Origin: a virus | Strand: one strand, 5' to 3' | Virus record (IMG/VR): IMGVR_UViG_3300029309_000034 | Coordinates: 1-59,246 of that record | Length of the DNA stretch: 59,246 nt | Shown here: positions 35,001-42,472 of the stretch, piece after piece | Numbering within the stretch: position 1 is the stretch's first letter | Layout: each line of letters begins with the position of its first letter | Notes under the pieces: generated by a model | The model's database searches: none | What the model was told of the DNA's origin: nothing | The model's input: only the letters and a program-made list of their open reading frames with translations | Made by a program: the position numbers and the translations under genes

Positions 35001-35083
35001 GTCAAAGAGTATATGGAACTATGGAAAGCCCAAAACTACAAGAATTTTTAACAGAAAAGGGTCTTCTTAAAAAGAAAAACTAA
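29030..35083 (+). CDS. Giant polyvalent internal virion (ejection) protein, 2017 aa
   Basis: The last and largest gene of the virion arm. In order: a Lys/Glu/Pro linker (about 40-65), a hydrophobic Gly-rich segment (about 175-215) suited to membrane insertion, acidic DTDTD repeats (about 430-445), VVDP repeats (578-600), an FtsK-gamma-like winged helix (601-657), a zinc-peptidase-like LHEAVHA motif (H879, E880, H883), and large C-terminal helical domains (about 1450-2017) with a second hydrophobic region (AGTQATVAALAYTLLM). This mix of small enzymatic and binding domains is typical of polyvalent proteins carried in podovirus heads and ejected with DNA. Confidence 0.85.
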   Translation: MATLVEKIQEALQSGFTEDQIRNELQKKGIELPKNYFGAPPEPEPKPELKPEPKPEPKPEPESQLKPDVTEETPTFLGMSIDEDDDFLRALKTYIPETKELFGGLQVLTGKGLETLGFDGTGAIESGLENIEEAQKEIQPFTKETDSFSAVIDEGLGSFLTEFLPYYAGKGVAMFSEAALSGLIGAIIGTTAGPGGTVAGGLSGIVAKSLVKKGLKDKIKKIRKEQGFIKGRAAVKDLVKREVAKEIATNPALRRQVNRKIGQTLGIGTMSARYGAGEVTTRAVDEAIAGVDDPQEQMRIIKELSTGKLAALSTGHALAQYVGLKIGLGSLDAMNTVTRNIFINVFKNVGITGLKEAPVEIFQSILERYGADLPLKDAQAIREYVDAAAGGFFMPIVPATIGGARRPKSPTKPTDAKGDPTTDAKDDSEGTDTDTDADTDTDTDVDTDRTIKEERKKITSEIKKEADKIKAEKIKKLKVDTLTREILKDLGIRGNVSGFSELEGAELNTVENIETVDNILESKEALPSTNTEAIQNFRKKLKRKRNKLLKEQKDVKPKETKDEDGTDVAGEEVQSTIVDPVVDPVVDPVVDPVVDPVVDPQEQQILDFVKTEDGTTVSAIQKKFKIGLNKAKNIMKKAVDAGLITTETKGRSTIYKEVQDTQGTREGIVGTTGAVDQEGLGARDDAPVQTTEETATEVVDETDGDAVVTPRPDTGQLTGREEGVDSTLDLPTRVKEVKKLLNNIDPDNELFPEYKETLKDVDITQEELTQIENDLFEVIKEKDFSKRPGKESDRETIQGLNKVKTLGQALNTLTSNFNDSLSDLQKGTIERLISTPNIGKTKFVINPELEEKEGAYGAYDTNTNTVEISQNADVDTVLHEAVHAATTNQINKNITKDGKGRTRVGRDLIQLLNDAKEADKNNEFSEALSNVKEFISEGFSNSEFQKFLSRTPSTQGLSLLGEERAYRAKLREEGTNKRIADNIIKERRNAASLINTMWGNFVKLINEMVGKADITYSVMNDIIALAPELFTGVDKNQTESPGERLLKKKTKQEIKEFNQKQKTPEKIKRENQKQKDPMDEQFPNRTEVGNIFNIKDKIDQQLFSFDKILNGEIIKNIKKTKNKVFGIFYGKADWKFIQDEILKISSSQSLHNEGVATASLNYGKPVYREEGSFFDHEVDPDTDTNDQASYKKVLRGLRDYSKKLGAPYKDVREMAHNAFVALRANGIRIKNEEKKQQAVNLRVQGKDKEARDVEKTIIPIDLSNEQIDNGVELFNSSPELQQIFETWIQAKNDIIQLLVEHEVMSPEMAKEFSQVIDVEGIEAFDDYITYYRDGQELSGTYTKKQGDRGTYFKLKGSFVPVADVFDNMETWIRTGVRRAVSNRTAINKVESSFKYLPNDIREISEAEKRADTPNVVSFSRIDEKTGKRQIKHYQYSSPYFAAAFGEQLGKLEIDGHQFLKNNSNFLRTNVVYYPLFGLTQLPMDAYNAMFSSGIRNPLMIPLRIMKEFPLTLLNMSETHKIGQRVGFTGTYNSFVQGETLSDNELKNQKGLYASMTRFINSVPGLGKDISLDRIGIETPISVKRLLERIAMSSDNAIRQAVYEQTMAETNDKGLAVNRMAEIINFKRAGANKTIAFLRGVVPFFGAFMQATAIQGRVLFGDGVSPQQRAFALAKYLNAGTQATVAALAYTLLMQDDDEYERLDPSTKDSKFIFPNGFHLRLRPDIHTLLWKIIPENVLNNMLGNSDNQKVADAIKRGLREAFLTNRMLPQAIRPIMDLSYNFDPRTQRDITTQSLKDLPAGEQFTKNTSEFAKFLSQKINLDELGVTPIQIDFFLRQYFGYTGGLATMLIDEILKDLGVFDVEPASKTERDLIASIPGMGSFISREYGNRHTSDFFELKKEVETAYQAYKKLIAEDYDTDKALDLYQDKAKLIDAKDEINTYMKVIKQIRKERNLLLRKPKDMISSDEKRKEYERLNRIEERTLNSILKVRQRVYGTMESPKLQEFLTEKGLLKKKN
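29152..29220 (+). repeat. 12-bp CCTGAGCCTAAA tandem repeats
   Basis: About five to six units encode a PEPK linker near the N-terminus of the giant protein; one unit is altered (CTTAAA). Low-complexity spacer. Confidence 0.85.
30761..30829 (+). repeat. 12-bp GTGGTAGACCCT tandem repeats
   Basis: Six units, five of them exact, encode VVDP repeats just before the FtsK-gamma-like winged helix, forming a tether of about 22 residues. Confidence 0.9.
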
Positions 35084-35301
35084 CTTATCCGCCATACTCT
35101 AACCCCTAAATGATTATCTTTAGAAGTTACAAATACTTTAACCCTAATCCCTGCTCGTTTAGCCCCTGATTCAACCGCATAAATTAAATGAGATGTCTTG
35201 AGCGTAGGTATAAAAAAACTTTCTCCTACGTCCATAGCTTCAAATGGGAATATCCACTCTATATCATCATACAAGTTCAGGGTCAATCTCCTTAATAACA
35301 T
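35080..35301 (-). CDS. Small conserved phage protein (last early-arm gene), up to 73 aa
   Basis: WIFPFEAMDVGESFFIPTLKT...AKRAGIRVKV...GVRVWRI is a short pattern widespread in phages next to replication genes, function unknown. The start is uncertain: the first ATG (35301) lies 35 bases inside the primase gene, and AAGGAG at about 35290 could serve a later non-ATG start. Its stop codon (35080-35082) overlaps that of the convergent giant gene. Confidence 0.75.
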   Translation of the reverse strand: MLLRRLTLNLYDDIEWIFPFEAMDVGESFFIPTLKTSHLIYAVESGAKRAGIRVKVFVTSKDNHLGVRVWRIS

Positions 35302-38116
35302 CTGGTGGTAGTGTATCTGTGCTAATTATATACGCCATGCTGTTGAACTCGTCTAGTCCTGGTTTCCAATCAGCTGCCATTTTCTTACGTTTTTCTACAA
35401 TCTTAATGCCGTGCTGTTGCATTTGATACACAAACTGCTTAGGTGATACGCTATTTTCCTCTATTAGAAACTTTCTAAATACTGACTTAGTGATACATAG
35501 CTCTTTCTTATCTGTATCTAGGCGTATATATAGTGAGTTCCTAGGTTCTATGATGACTTTAGTATCGTGAATCTCAAGTATCGAGTTATTGTGCTGTGAT
35601 ATAAATTCTCCTATAAGAGAAAGATAGTTTACATTGTTAGCTTTCACTACGTTATCTCTAATATCTATCATCTCTGCAACGATTTTACTGTAAACTCTAT
35701 CTACATCTATATGCACAATACCAGCTTTATCACATATCTCACCTGCTAACATACAAACAGCCACTAAATTTTCATAAAATCTAAATGCTGTGTTGTCACC
35801 GAAGTCAGTCTTAAATTTATTAACCCAATGCTCAATACGTCCATCAAGATAATCTTTTTCATATGATACTAACGCTTTGATAAAGTCAGGTCCTGCCCAT
35901 CCGTGATTAGTTAATAATGGGTTGAACATCTGACGACCTTCTTCAGGGTTATCTTTGAGTAGCTGTGGTTTATGCAAATAAAACTCAATTAATCTTGCAA
36001 TCTCTCCATTTGGGTCTTTCTTAGTAATCGTAAGCTTGTCAATCAATGAGTGATTAGTAGTAAAAAGACCCACCAAAGAAGCTGACATCTCATGCTCTCG
36101 TTCTGCGTTAATAGATGCTTGCATACGAATCTTTGCTTTACCTTGTGATATTTTATGGACAAGTTGTGAAAGTAGTCTACCATGCATGTTTCCCACTTCA
36201 TCAAGCCCTATAGGTAGATTATGTAGCCCTAAAAAACGTCCTGTAAGGCCATTGTCAGTGGTTTCAAGCACCGCCATATCCTTTGGGTGCCCCCATATAC
36301 TTAGTGCGGCATATAATGCACCTGTCTTACCAGCTCCTGTGTCTCCTGTCAGCGATACACTTACACCTGAAGTTGAAGTATAGTTTAATAAGGTAGAGCC
36401 AAACCCTGTCAGCATAACAAATGCATGTACTTCTAATCCTTCTCTGTTTAATTTGTTAGCTACTTCTTTCCATTTATCGTAACTTCCTGCTCTTACAATA
36501 TGTCTTGCGATGTTACGGCATAATGGTGACGTGGGGCTGTTGACTTCACTGCCATCTCTTTTTATTTCCACATCTCCCACAACAAAAGCGTCATGGTCTG
36601 GAGTCCAGCCCATTTGAGTTCTCATCTTAGCAGCTGCTTTATCTGCCTGTAGATAACTACCCCATGATAATAAATAGTTCATAATAAGTTTCCATTGGTT
36701 GCTATGAGGGTTAAATAATACTCCATGTTTTGATATAACTTTTCTAAGCTCGTGACTATCATATATCACGCTAAACGGCACGTAAAACTCTGCTGGTTCA
36801 TCGTGAGGAGGGTCAATCTTCATCAATAGACAGTTGCCCTCATGTGCACTAATCACTCGCTTCAAAGAATATAAGTCGTAGATAGAGACAACCTGCGTTT
36901 TCTGTTCCACTACCTCTCCACTCTCATCAAATACAGGAGCTGGTTTAAAATATATACCCCCACTCTGACCACGGTAAAAGCCTTCTCGTTCTATCTCAGG
37001 TGGCAGTCCTTGTAGGCTTGTCTTGACTAAAGGTTTGCCGTTGGGTAGTGTTACCACCTCAGTTTTGATAGGTTCTATCGCTGTAGGTGAAGATACAAAA
37101 GTTTTACCTAATATAAGTGGATTAGTAATCTTACCAAAGTGTGGGCACTCTGGACAAATATCAGGGTTCAAATCGTTAAAGACGGCACAAGACTGCGGTT
37201 TGTCCTGAGTTTGTGTCGCCTTCTTTTCTGTCTTATCTGGTTCATAACCTGGGTGGTCTTTGGATAACATATGAATGAATACATCTCTGTCAACACAATG
37301 CTGTGCAATAGATAGTCCTGCGTACCACAGAGGTTCAGATAAACTTTGTCTGTTTCTTATAATGTGCTTTATTTGAGCACACCCTTCATTTGACTCTTCG
37401 TCTAAACTTTTTCTAGATATAATATCAAATTTTGAAGAAAAGTTACTGAGCCCATTCATTTGTCTTGATACTTCTGTTAATTTAGTTTTGATAATTTCTT
37501 CGAATGGTGTGTGCTCTTCTTCTCCTAAAAACTCTTTGAACATTTCAAACTTGTATACTTTGATAGCTCCACTCAATATTCTCGTTGGTGTTGGTGGGCT
37601 TGATTTAAAGTTAAATGTGTCAGGACATCTTAATATACGAGCTTTATCAGCTGTTACCGCAGGGTCTATTCGTAGTCCGTTGTTAAGACATAACTGCTTA
37701 AACTTATCTGCATAAATTTTCCATTCTTCCGCAGACACCTCTGTATCCAACATCCAATACCCATGTATCCCATTACCGCTGTCTACAACAACAGGTGGTG
37801 GTAGCTCCTGCGATTGTATAAATTTTCCTAAGGCGTTGACAGCTTCTTCCTGGGAACTGTAGTCCTTAGTGTCACCTACGTCTAAATCTATAAAGAAAGA
37901 CTTAAGTGTTTTTGCCTTTTTACGACTGTGCCCATCGAAGTTTGCTATACCAATAAATACATGGCTGTCTTGTTTTTTGCTATCTATAGTCTCACTAAGT
38001 TCCTCTATAGAATCTACAAAAATGTGTTTCATGTGTTGACCTTCTCCTGTAGGTAACACAGCTACACAATAAGTCCCCTCGTTTGGCAATAGTTTATTAT
38101 AAAATTCTATGCTCAT
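35267..38116 (-). CDS. Primase-helicase: AEP-type primase fused to DUF927-type helicase, 949 aa
   Basis: The N-terminal 190 residues look like an archaeo-eukaryotic primase: FFIDLDVG (D77, D79) gives the metal-binding pair and DSGNGIHGYW (112-121) the SG-x-G-x-H motif. A Cys cluster (C310, C321, C324) follows and may bind zinc. The C-terminal half carries a RecA-like ATPase of the DUF927 kind, Walker A GDTGAGKT (591-598) and Walker B IGLDE (636-640). It would unwind and prime at the fork for the family A polymerase. Overlaps the HTH gene upstream by ATGA. Confidence 0.85.
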   Translation of the reverse strand: MSIEFYNKLLPNEGTYCVAVLPTGEGQHMKHIFVDSIEELSETIDSKKQDSHVFIGIANFDGHSRKKAKTLKSFFIDLDVGDTKDYSSQEEAVNALGKFIQSQELPPPVVVDSGNGIHGYWMLDTEVSAEEWKIYADKFKQLCLNNGLRIDPAVTADKARILRCPDTFNFKSSPPTPTRILSGAIKVYKFEMFKEFLGEEEHTPFEEIIKTKLTEVSRQMNGLSNFSSKFDIISRKSLDEESNEGCAQIKHIIRNRQSLSEPLWYAGLSIAQHCVDRDVFIHMLSKDHPGYEPDKTEKKATQTQDKPQSCAVFNDLNPDICPECPHFGKITNPLILGKTFVSSPTAIEPIKTEVVTLPNGKPLVKTSLQGLPPEIEREGFYRGQSGGIYFKPAPVFDESGEVVEQKTQVVSIYDLYSLKRVISAHEGNCLLMKIDPPHDEPAEFYVPFSVIYDSHELRKVISKHGVLFNPHSNQWKLIMNYLLSWGSYLQADKAAAKMRTQMGWTPDHDAFVVGDVEIKRDGSEVNSPTSPLCRNIARHIVRAGSYDKWKEVANKLNREGLEVHAFVMLTGFGSTLLNYTSTSGVSVSLTGDTGAGKTGALYAALSIWGHPKDMAVLETTDNGLTGRFLGLHNLPIGLDEVGNMHGRLLSQLVHKISQGKAKIRMQASINAEREHEMSASLVGLFTTNHSLIDKLTITKKDPNGEIARLIEFYLHKPQLLKDNPEEGRQMFNPLLTNHGWAGPDFIKALVSYEKDYLDGRIEHWVNKFKTDFGDNTAFRFYENLVAVCMLAGEICDKAGIVHIDVDRVYSKIVAEMIDIRDNVVKANNVNYLSLIGEFISQHNNSILEIHDTKVIIEPRNSLYIRLDTDKKELCITKSVFRKFLIEENSVSPKQFVYQMQQHGIKIVEKRKKMAADWKPGLDEFNSMAYIISTDTLPPDVIKEIDPELV

Positions 38117-38424
38117 TTTTCTAATTTAATATCAGACTCTATAAAAACCCTAGCACAAGCTATATCGTGAGCTGGTAAAGTACCCTTTGTTAAACCACGC
38201 TGCACTTGTTTCATAAATTTTTTTACTTTCTGATGGTTATGGTACTTCATGGGTCCTCCCCTGAACCATGAATGTACTGTCATACGAGTTGTACCTATTC
38301 CTTCAGCTACATATTTTATTGGTAAATTAGCTTCTAAACATAATTTCGCTAGTTGTATGCCTAAAATACTGTCGTCAGCTTGTTCCAATCCTAAAATAAA
38401 ACTATCACTATACGGTCTTGGCAT
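38113..38424 (-). CDS. Helix-turn-helix protein, 103 aa
   Basis: IQLAKLCLEANLPIKYVAEGIGTTRMTVHSWFRGG reads as a Cro/XRE-like helix-turn-helix (recognition helix about residues 46-56). Basic C-terminal half. Coupled to the primase-helicase by an ATGA overlap, so it may help load that protein at a DNA site or regulate the operon. Not clearly a lysogeny repressor. Confidence 0.7.
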   Translation of the reverse strand: MPRPYSDSFILGLEQADDSILGIQLAKLCLEANLPIKYVAEGIGTTRMTVHSWFRGGPMKYHNHQKVKKFMKQVQRGLTKGTLPAHDIACARVFIESDIKLEK

Positions 38425-39257
38425 TATTTATCCCTCCATTTATCCATTATTTCATTAATACTTTTAGCTTCTTTCGCTGATTTAACTTTAGCTTTTTCTT
38501 CATTTGATGCTTCAAATGCTTCAAACTTAACAGGTTCTCTATCTTCTTCATCTACCTGATACACAGTTAATTTAATAGCGTTGTAAGCTGCTTGTTTTTC
38601 TGCTTGGTCTTTTATAACCTCTAAAACCCAATCTTCTGCCGCCTCTACAGGAGAAAATAAAGCTCTAGGTTTAATTGAGTTTGGGTCAAACTGCATTCTA
38701 GTAACAATTCTACCCGCACTCACATTATTGGTTGCTAACATTTGAACATATGTTTTAAACGGCCATCTCCCTTGCTCTTCTTTACCAAAACAAGAATTAG
38801 AAGGAAGAACTAATTCCAAAATATCACCCTCTGGGTCATTAGCTAAAACTATAGCCACTCTCCATGAAAGTCTGCATGAAGTGCTAACACCACCAAAGCC
38901 AGAGCCTCGCACACTGTTTGGGCAAGTATGACAAGACTTGGCTTGGGGTTTCCTCACCTCTACATCTGGATTTTTAGAATTATTTGACCAACATACGGGG
39001 CTTACTCTTTTACCCTCTTCATAAGAATCTTTATAATATACTCTTGATGGATTATGTGCCATCTTAATAATTATAATATTCATTATAGAGGAGTTAGCTG
39101 TGCTAACTTCTTTTCCCCCAACTATTTTTCTAAACACACCTCCCCGTAAGGATATGCGTTTTGTTTGATTAGAGAAGCTACTATTTGCAACAGCAACGGT
39201 ATCTTCATCTAATCCAATATTAGGGTTCTTTTCCAGAATGCCCTTGAGTTTGTCCAT
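38424..39257 (-). CDS. Cys-cluster replication protein with DKW tail, 277 aa
   Basis: A beta-rich core holds four Cys (SPVCWSNN, KSCHTCPNS, TSCRLSWRVA), a likely zinc site of a type seen in phage replication-operon proteins. The C-terminus, KSINEIMDKWRDK, matches the C-terminus of the ssDNA-binding-like protein encoded just upstream (DIADIVDKWGAKD). The ends suggest both dock on one partner. It could be a second ssDNA-binding or recombination mediator; no firm family known to me. Confidence 0.65.
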   Translation of the reverse strand: MDKLKGILEKNPNIGLDEDTVAVANSSFSNQTKRISLRGGVFRKIVGGKEVSTANSSIMNIIIIKMAHNPSRVYYKDSYEEGKRVSPVCWSNNSKNPDVEVRKPQAKSCHTCPNSVRGSGFGGVSTSCRLSWRVAIVLANDPEGDILELVLPSNSCFGKEEQGRWPFKTYVQMLATNNVSAGRIVTRMQFDPNSIKPRALFSPVEAAEDWVLEVIKDQAEKQAAYNAIKLTVYQVDEEDREPVKFEAFEASNEEKAKVKSAKEAKSINEIMDKWRDK

Positions 39258-39260
39258 CTG

Positions 39261-39932
39261 TTAATCTTTAGCTCCCCACTTATCTACAATGTCAGCAATA
39301 TCCGTACTGCCGTCATTCTCTGGTTTGCTTTTTACAACCTCTGGTTCTGCTACTTTTTCTTCAACTACTGATGGAGAGTTATCAAAAACTTCTGAACCCT
39401 CTTCTTTTTCTTTTTTAATGTAGCCTGAAGTTTTTTCAAAACCAAAACGTCCTGCACCCTCTGAGCCCTCAACAAGAGCGATAACTTGTACTGCTCTTAG
39501 TTTTAATGACACACCTGCTCCTATGGTAGAAACAAAGTATGGGTATAGTGCTGCGTTTACTCTTATTTCAGAGCCACCCCATATTTGAGTGTCTGTAAGA
39601 GTGTCTCCCCCAGCATCAAATATAGCAGGTTTATAAGCTGCTTTTGATTTGAATTTAAAGATAACATTCCCTGTAGGTTTACCATCATCATCTAACTCGT
39701 CTGCATAAGGTGGGTTAGCTGTTTTAATAGTTTTTTTCTTTTGCTTTTTTAGTTCATCTTTTAGATTCTCTGAAAAAACTTCATTGATAGTATCAATAAT
39801 AGGTTGTGCTTCTTTTTTAGAGAGCACAAGATTAACTTTGTACTCCCCGTCTTTATTATACTCTGTATCTGGTTTACTCAACCACGGATATAGAGCTATG
39901 CCTGTCGGTGTGGTTATGGTTTGTTTTGCCAT
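39261..39932 (-). CDS. Single-stranded DNA-binding-like protein (gp2.5-like), 223 aa
   Basis: ITTPTGIALYPWLSKPDTEYNKDGEYKVNLVL and a beta-barrel-like core (VIFKFKSKAAYKPAIFD, VNAALYPYFVSTIGAGVSLKLRAVQVI), followed by an acidic disordered region (about 165-210) and a short conserved tip (DIADIVDKWGAKD). This is the layout of phage ssDNA-binding proteins of the T7 gp2.5 kind, whose tails recruit polymerase and helicase. Downstream of the helicase and 147-residue genes in the replication operon. Confidence 0.75.
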   Translation of the reverse strand: MAKQTITTPTGIALYPWLSKPDTEYNKDGEYKVNLVLSKKEAQPIIDTINEVFSENLKDELKKQKKKTIKTANPPYADELDDDGKPTGNVIFKFKSKAAYKPAIFDAGGDTLTDTQIWGGSEIRVNAALYPYFVSTIGAGVSLKLRAVQVIALVEGSEGAGRFGFEKTSGYIKKEKEEGSEVFDNSPSVVEEKVAEPEVVKSKPENDGSTDIADIVDKWGAKD

Positions 39933-39944
39933 AATATATACTCC

Positions 39945-40388
39945 TTATTTACTTGGTTTACGAACTACTATACTGAATGCCCTCATGGAACTAATTCCTG
40001 GTGGCAGTCCTTCTTCTGTACGACTAGATAAAAACTCTTTAAAATTTGCTTGGTGTATGCGTTGTTGTAATAATTCTGGTGCTTCATTCTCTAAAATAAA
40101 GTCCTTAAAATTACTCCAGTCAGAACACACAAAGTTTTCTTTTAAAGATTTAATAATCGTACCCCTCGAAGTTTTTATGCTATCTGCATTTACTTCATTA
40201 CAAGAATTAAGCATGACTTGCTCTAACTGCTCAAGGTCGTTTTTTAACTCTTGGTCTTTCTTTTGAAACTCTCTAGCTCTTCTGTCTTTTTCGTTGCGAA
40301 TCGTTATGTAAGTATCAACCACTTCATCTAACGGAATCTTTTCGTTGTCGACAGACTTTTCTAGAACTTCACTTACTTCATCACTCAT
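39945..40388 (-). CDS. Conserved phage coiled-coil protein, 147 aa
   Basis: An N-terminal coiled coil (ITIRNEKDRRAREFQKKDQELKNDLEQLE) is followed by SIKTSRGTIIKSLKENFVCSDWSNFKDFI, LLQQRIHQANFKEFL and EGLPPGISS...VVRKPSK. This long-conserved text occurs in many phages and prophages beside recombination genes, with no proven function (Gp157- or nuclease-inhibitor-like roles have been proposed for similar layouts). ATGA overlap with the helicase. Confidence 0.75.
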   Translation of the reverse strand: MSDEVSEVLEKSVDNEKIPLDEVVDTYITIRNEKDRRAREFQKKDQELKNDLEQLEQVMLNSCNEVNADSIKTSRGTIIKSLKENFVCSDWSNFKDFILENEAPELLQQRIHQANFKEFLSSRTEEGLPPGISSMRAFSIVVRKPSK

Positions 40389-41950
40389 AGGTCTAATTCC
40401 TCCCTATATAAGTCAACTAATTTAGTATGCTGGTCTACTTTACCTTGTAGCATCGCATACATTCTTTTTTCAACATCAGACCCTTGCAGATGAACAACTG
40501 TCATTTTGTTCTTTTGCCCAACCCTATCCATTCTGGCAACACATTGTAAGTAAACTTCAACAGACATTACAGGAGACCAAAACACAACTGTGTCTGCTCT
40601 AGTTAGTGTCACTCCGTGAGAAGCTGACTGTGGTTGTATTACAAGAACTTTAGGTTCGTCTTGATTTTGAAATCGGCTAATAATACTTGCTCTTTGATTA
40701 GCAGACACATCACCATTGATTACTTCGTTAGTTATGTTTTTTGAGTCTAAAAACTCTGATAAAAACTCTATAGTATGTCTGTAAGGCACAAAGAGAAGCA
40801 CCTTATTGTTTGTTTCGTCCAACACTTCCATCAAAGCGTTAAGTCTTGGTTTAATATCAAACTTGATAGTTTGTTGCTCGTCAGTATAAACTGCACCGCC
40901 AGAGATTTGTAACAATTTTTGTAAGCCCGCAGCTGCGTTCACCGCACTAACAGATTCAGTATCGGTAGCTATAATCATTTGCGTTTTTAGTTGTTTATAA
41001 AATTTTTCTACTTGTTTTGTCAGAGGTACGACTCTAGTTTGATACATTACATCGGGTAAATCTAAACATTGGTCTTTGGCAAATCGTATCGCAGGTTGTA
41101 ATGCTTGAAACACATAATCTTTAGCTTTAGGTCTAGGTAGCCACTTAAATCTTGATACTTGATACATTACTTTTTCTCTCCAAGCTGCCGATAATTTAGG
41201 TATCCTATTAGGACAAATAAGTTTTGCAATCCCAAAAGCGTCCATAGGAGATTGTGAGGCAGGTGTGCCTGTCATCATCCATACTCTTGTTTTAGGAGTT
41301 AATATTTTATTAATTGTTTTCCACCTAACTGTAGTATGTGATTTATATGCGTTACACTCATCAATTATAATTAAATCGTAGTCTATGTGTTTGATTTCAT
41401 TTTTGACTATATTCACTCCATCATAATTAATAATAGTAAAATCATAGTCGCTTTCTATTATTGTTTTTCTTTTGTGAGCAGAGCCATGACAAACAACAGA
41501 ACTTCTATGCATACAAGTGTTAAATACATCTCCCTGCCATGCGGAGTACATAATAGATAGCGGACAAATAATTAAAACTTTTTTTATTTTACCTTGTTCC
41601 ATTAAATAATCGGCTGCCCAAAGAGCAGACGAAGTTTTACCTGTACCTGCTTCATTGAAACAAAAAGCTTTTCTGTTAATACTTAAAAATTCAGCAGTAG
41701 TTGCTTGGTGTTTAAACGGTTTGTATAGTCCTGGATATGAATAGTCTCTTCTCATAGGTGAAGGGAGATTATTTTTAAGTCGCATGAGTTTATTTATTTG
41801 AGTCATTTCATCAAGACCCCAATAAACTACAACAGAAGAACGCTTATCTTCTGTATTTAATATTTCGCTCTGTGGTATTGTTTCTTTAACAAGTTTACCT
41901 AAGTGTTCAGGCAACACAAGTTTAACGGCTCTCTCTCCAATTAATTTCAT
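40385..41950 (-). CDS. SNF2-type DNA helicase/translocase, 521 aa
   Basis: FKHQ (79-82), Walker A NEAGTGKTS (99-107), DECN box LIIDECN (194-200), motif III MMTGTPA, and motifs V/VI HGVTLTRADTVVFWSP and QCVARMDRVGQ, all of a SWI2/SNF2 superfamily 2 ATPase. Phage enzymes of this sort act in replication fork remodelling or origin opening. The promoter at 41999-42028 lies 49 bases upstream; there is no clear ribosome site before ATG 41950. Confidence 0.9.
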   Translation of the reverse strand: MKLIGERAVKLVLPEHLGKLVKETIPQSEILNTEDKRSSVVVYWGLDEMTQINKLMRLKNNLPSPMRRDYSYPGLYKPFKHQATTAEFLSINRKAFCFNEAGTGKTSSALWAADYLMEQGKIKKVLIICPLSIMYSAWQGDVFNTCMHRSSVVCHGSAHKRKTIIESDYDFTIINYDGVNIVKNEIKHIDYDLIIIDECNAYKSHTTVRWKTINKILTPKTRVWMMTGTPASQSPMDAFGIAKLICPNRIPKLSAAWREKVMYQVSRFKWLPRPKAKDYVFQALQPAIRFAKDQCLDLPDVMYQTRVVPLTKQVEKFYKQLKTQMIIATDTESVSAVNAAAGLQKLLQISGGAVYTDEQQTIKFDIKPRLNALMEVLDETNNKVLLFVPYRHTIEFLSEFLDSKNITNEVINGDVSANQRASIISRFQNQDEPKVLVIQPQSASHGVTLTRADTVVFWSPVMSVEVYLQCVARMDRVGQKNKMTVVHLQGSDVEKRMYAMLQGKVDQHTKLVDLYREELDL

Positions 41951-41998
41951 ATGTTTTTACTAATTTTAACTATTAACTTTTTACTAAACTAAACATTA

Positions 41999-42028
41999 AC
42001 TATATCACTACCTAAAAAAATATGTCAA
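41999..42028 (-). promoter_or_regulatory. Strong sigma70-like promoter for the replication operon
   Basis: On the minus strand TTGACA (42028-42023), an 18-bp spacer and TATAGT (42004-41999). The -35 box overlaps the stop codon of the small gene upstream. It would drive helicase to primase (41950 to 35080). Confidence 0.65.
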
Positions 42029-42171
42029 GTCTTTCTTTTCTTTTTACTTTTCTTTTTACCTGCTTTAGACAATGCAATAGCTATTGCTTGTTTGTGGGGC
42101 TTTCCTGCTTTCATCTCTTTTCTAATATTAGATGATATTGTTTTTTTAGACTTTCCTTTTTTTAGTGGCAC
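42025..42171 (-). CDS. Small basic protein (DUF6496-like), 48 aa, GTG start
   Basis: GTG with AAAGGAAG upstream gives [20 protein letters not shown] and [20 protein letters not shown], which matches the M-P-L-K-K-G-K-S...K-P-x-K-Q-A-x-A-I-A pattern of the small DUF6496-type phage proteins of unknown function. It overlaps the upstream HNH-like gene by 26 bases. An internal ATG exists, but the conserved N-terminus supports GTG. Confidence 0.75.
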   Translation of the reverse strand: MPLKKGKSKKTISSNIRKEMKAGKPHKQAIAIALSKAGKKKSKKKRKT

Positions 42172-42454
42172 GTTTCTTCCTTTCTCTTGTACTTGTTTCT
42201 GATACTAACTTTCTCTGTGAGTTTCTTTTAAATGACCTATTCTTTGACCTAGATTGCACTATTAAACCATCAGAGTTTTTACCGCCTTTGGATAAAGCTT
42301 TTTTATGGGATACATCTTTGCCTTTACGGTCTATACCTTTTGCGTCTATTTTTCTACGAGCTCTAGCACGAGCAGCTCTAGCTTTCTTTTCATTTCTAGC
42401 TTTCTGCTGTTGATATTCTTTTTTATAAGGTCTTGGTTTATTTACATACGGCAT
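42146..42454 (-). CDS. Basic HNH-like protein, 102 aa
   Basis: Arg/Lys-rich N-terminus ([28 protein letters not shown]), then [33 protein letters not shown]. The latter aligns with the D-x-x-H-x-x-x-L-S-x-GG-x-N...x-x-N-R core of HNH nucleases without zinc Cys; the central His is present. Similar small proteins are common in phages; nuclease activity is unproven. A DNA-binding protein is the safe call. Confidence 0.65.
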   Translation of the reverse strand: MPYVNKPRPYKKEYQQQKARNEKKARAARARARRKIDAKGIDRKGKDVSHKKALSKGGKNSDGLIVQSRSKNRSFKRNSQRKLVSETSTRERKKRATKKRKV

Positions 42455-42472
42455 AGTACAAATTTTATCACA

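Noticed and set aside
38113-38424. Lysogeny repressor
   Set aside because: HTH protein is embedded in the replication operon and no integrase, excision or attachment site is visible; temperate lifestyle not supported.
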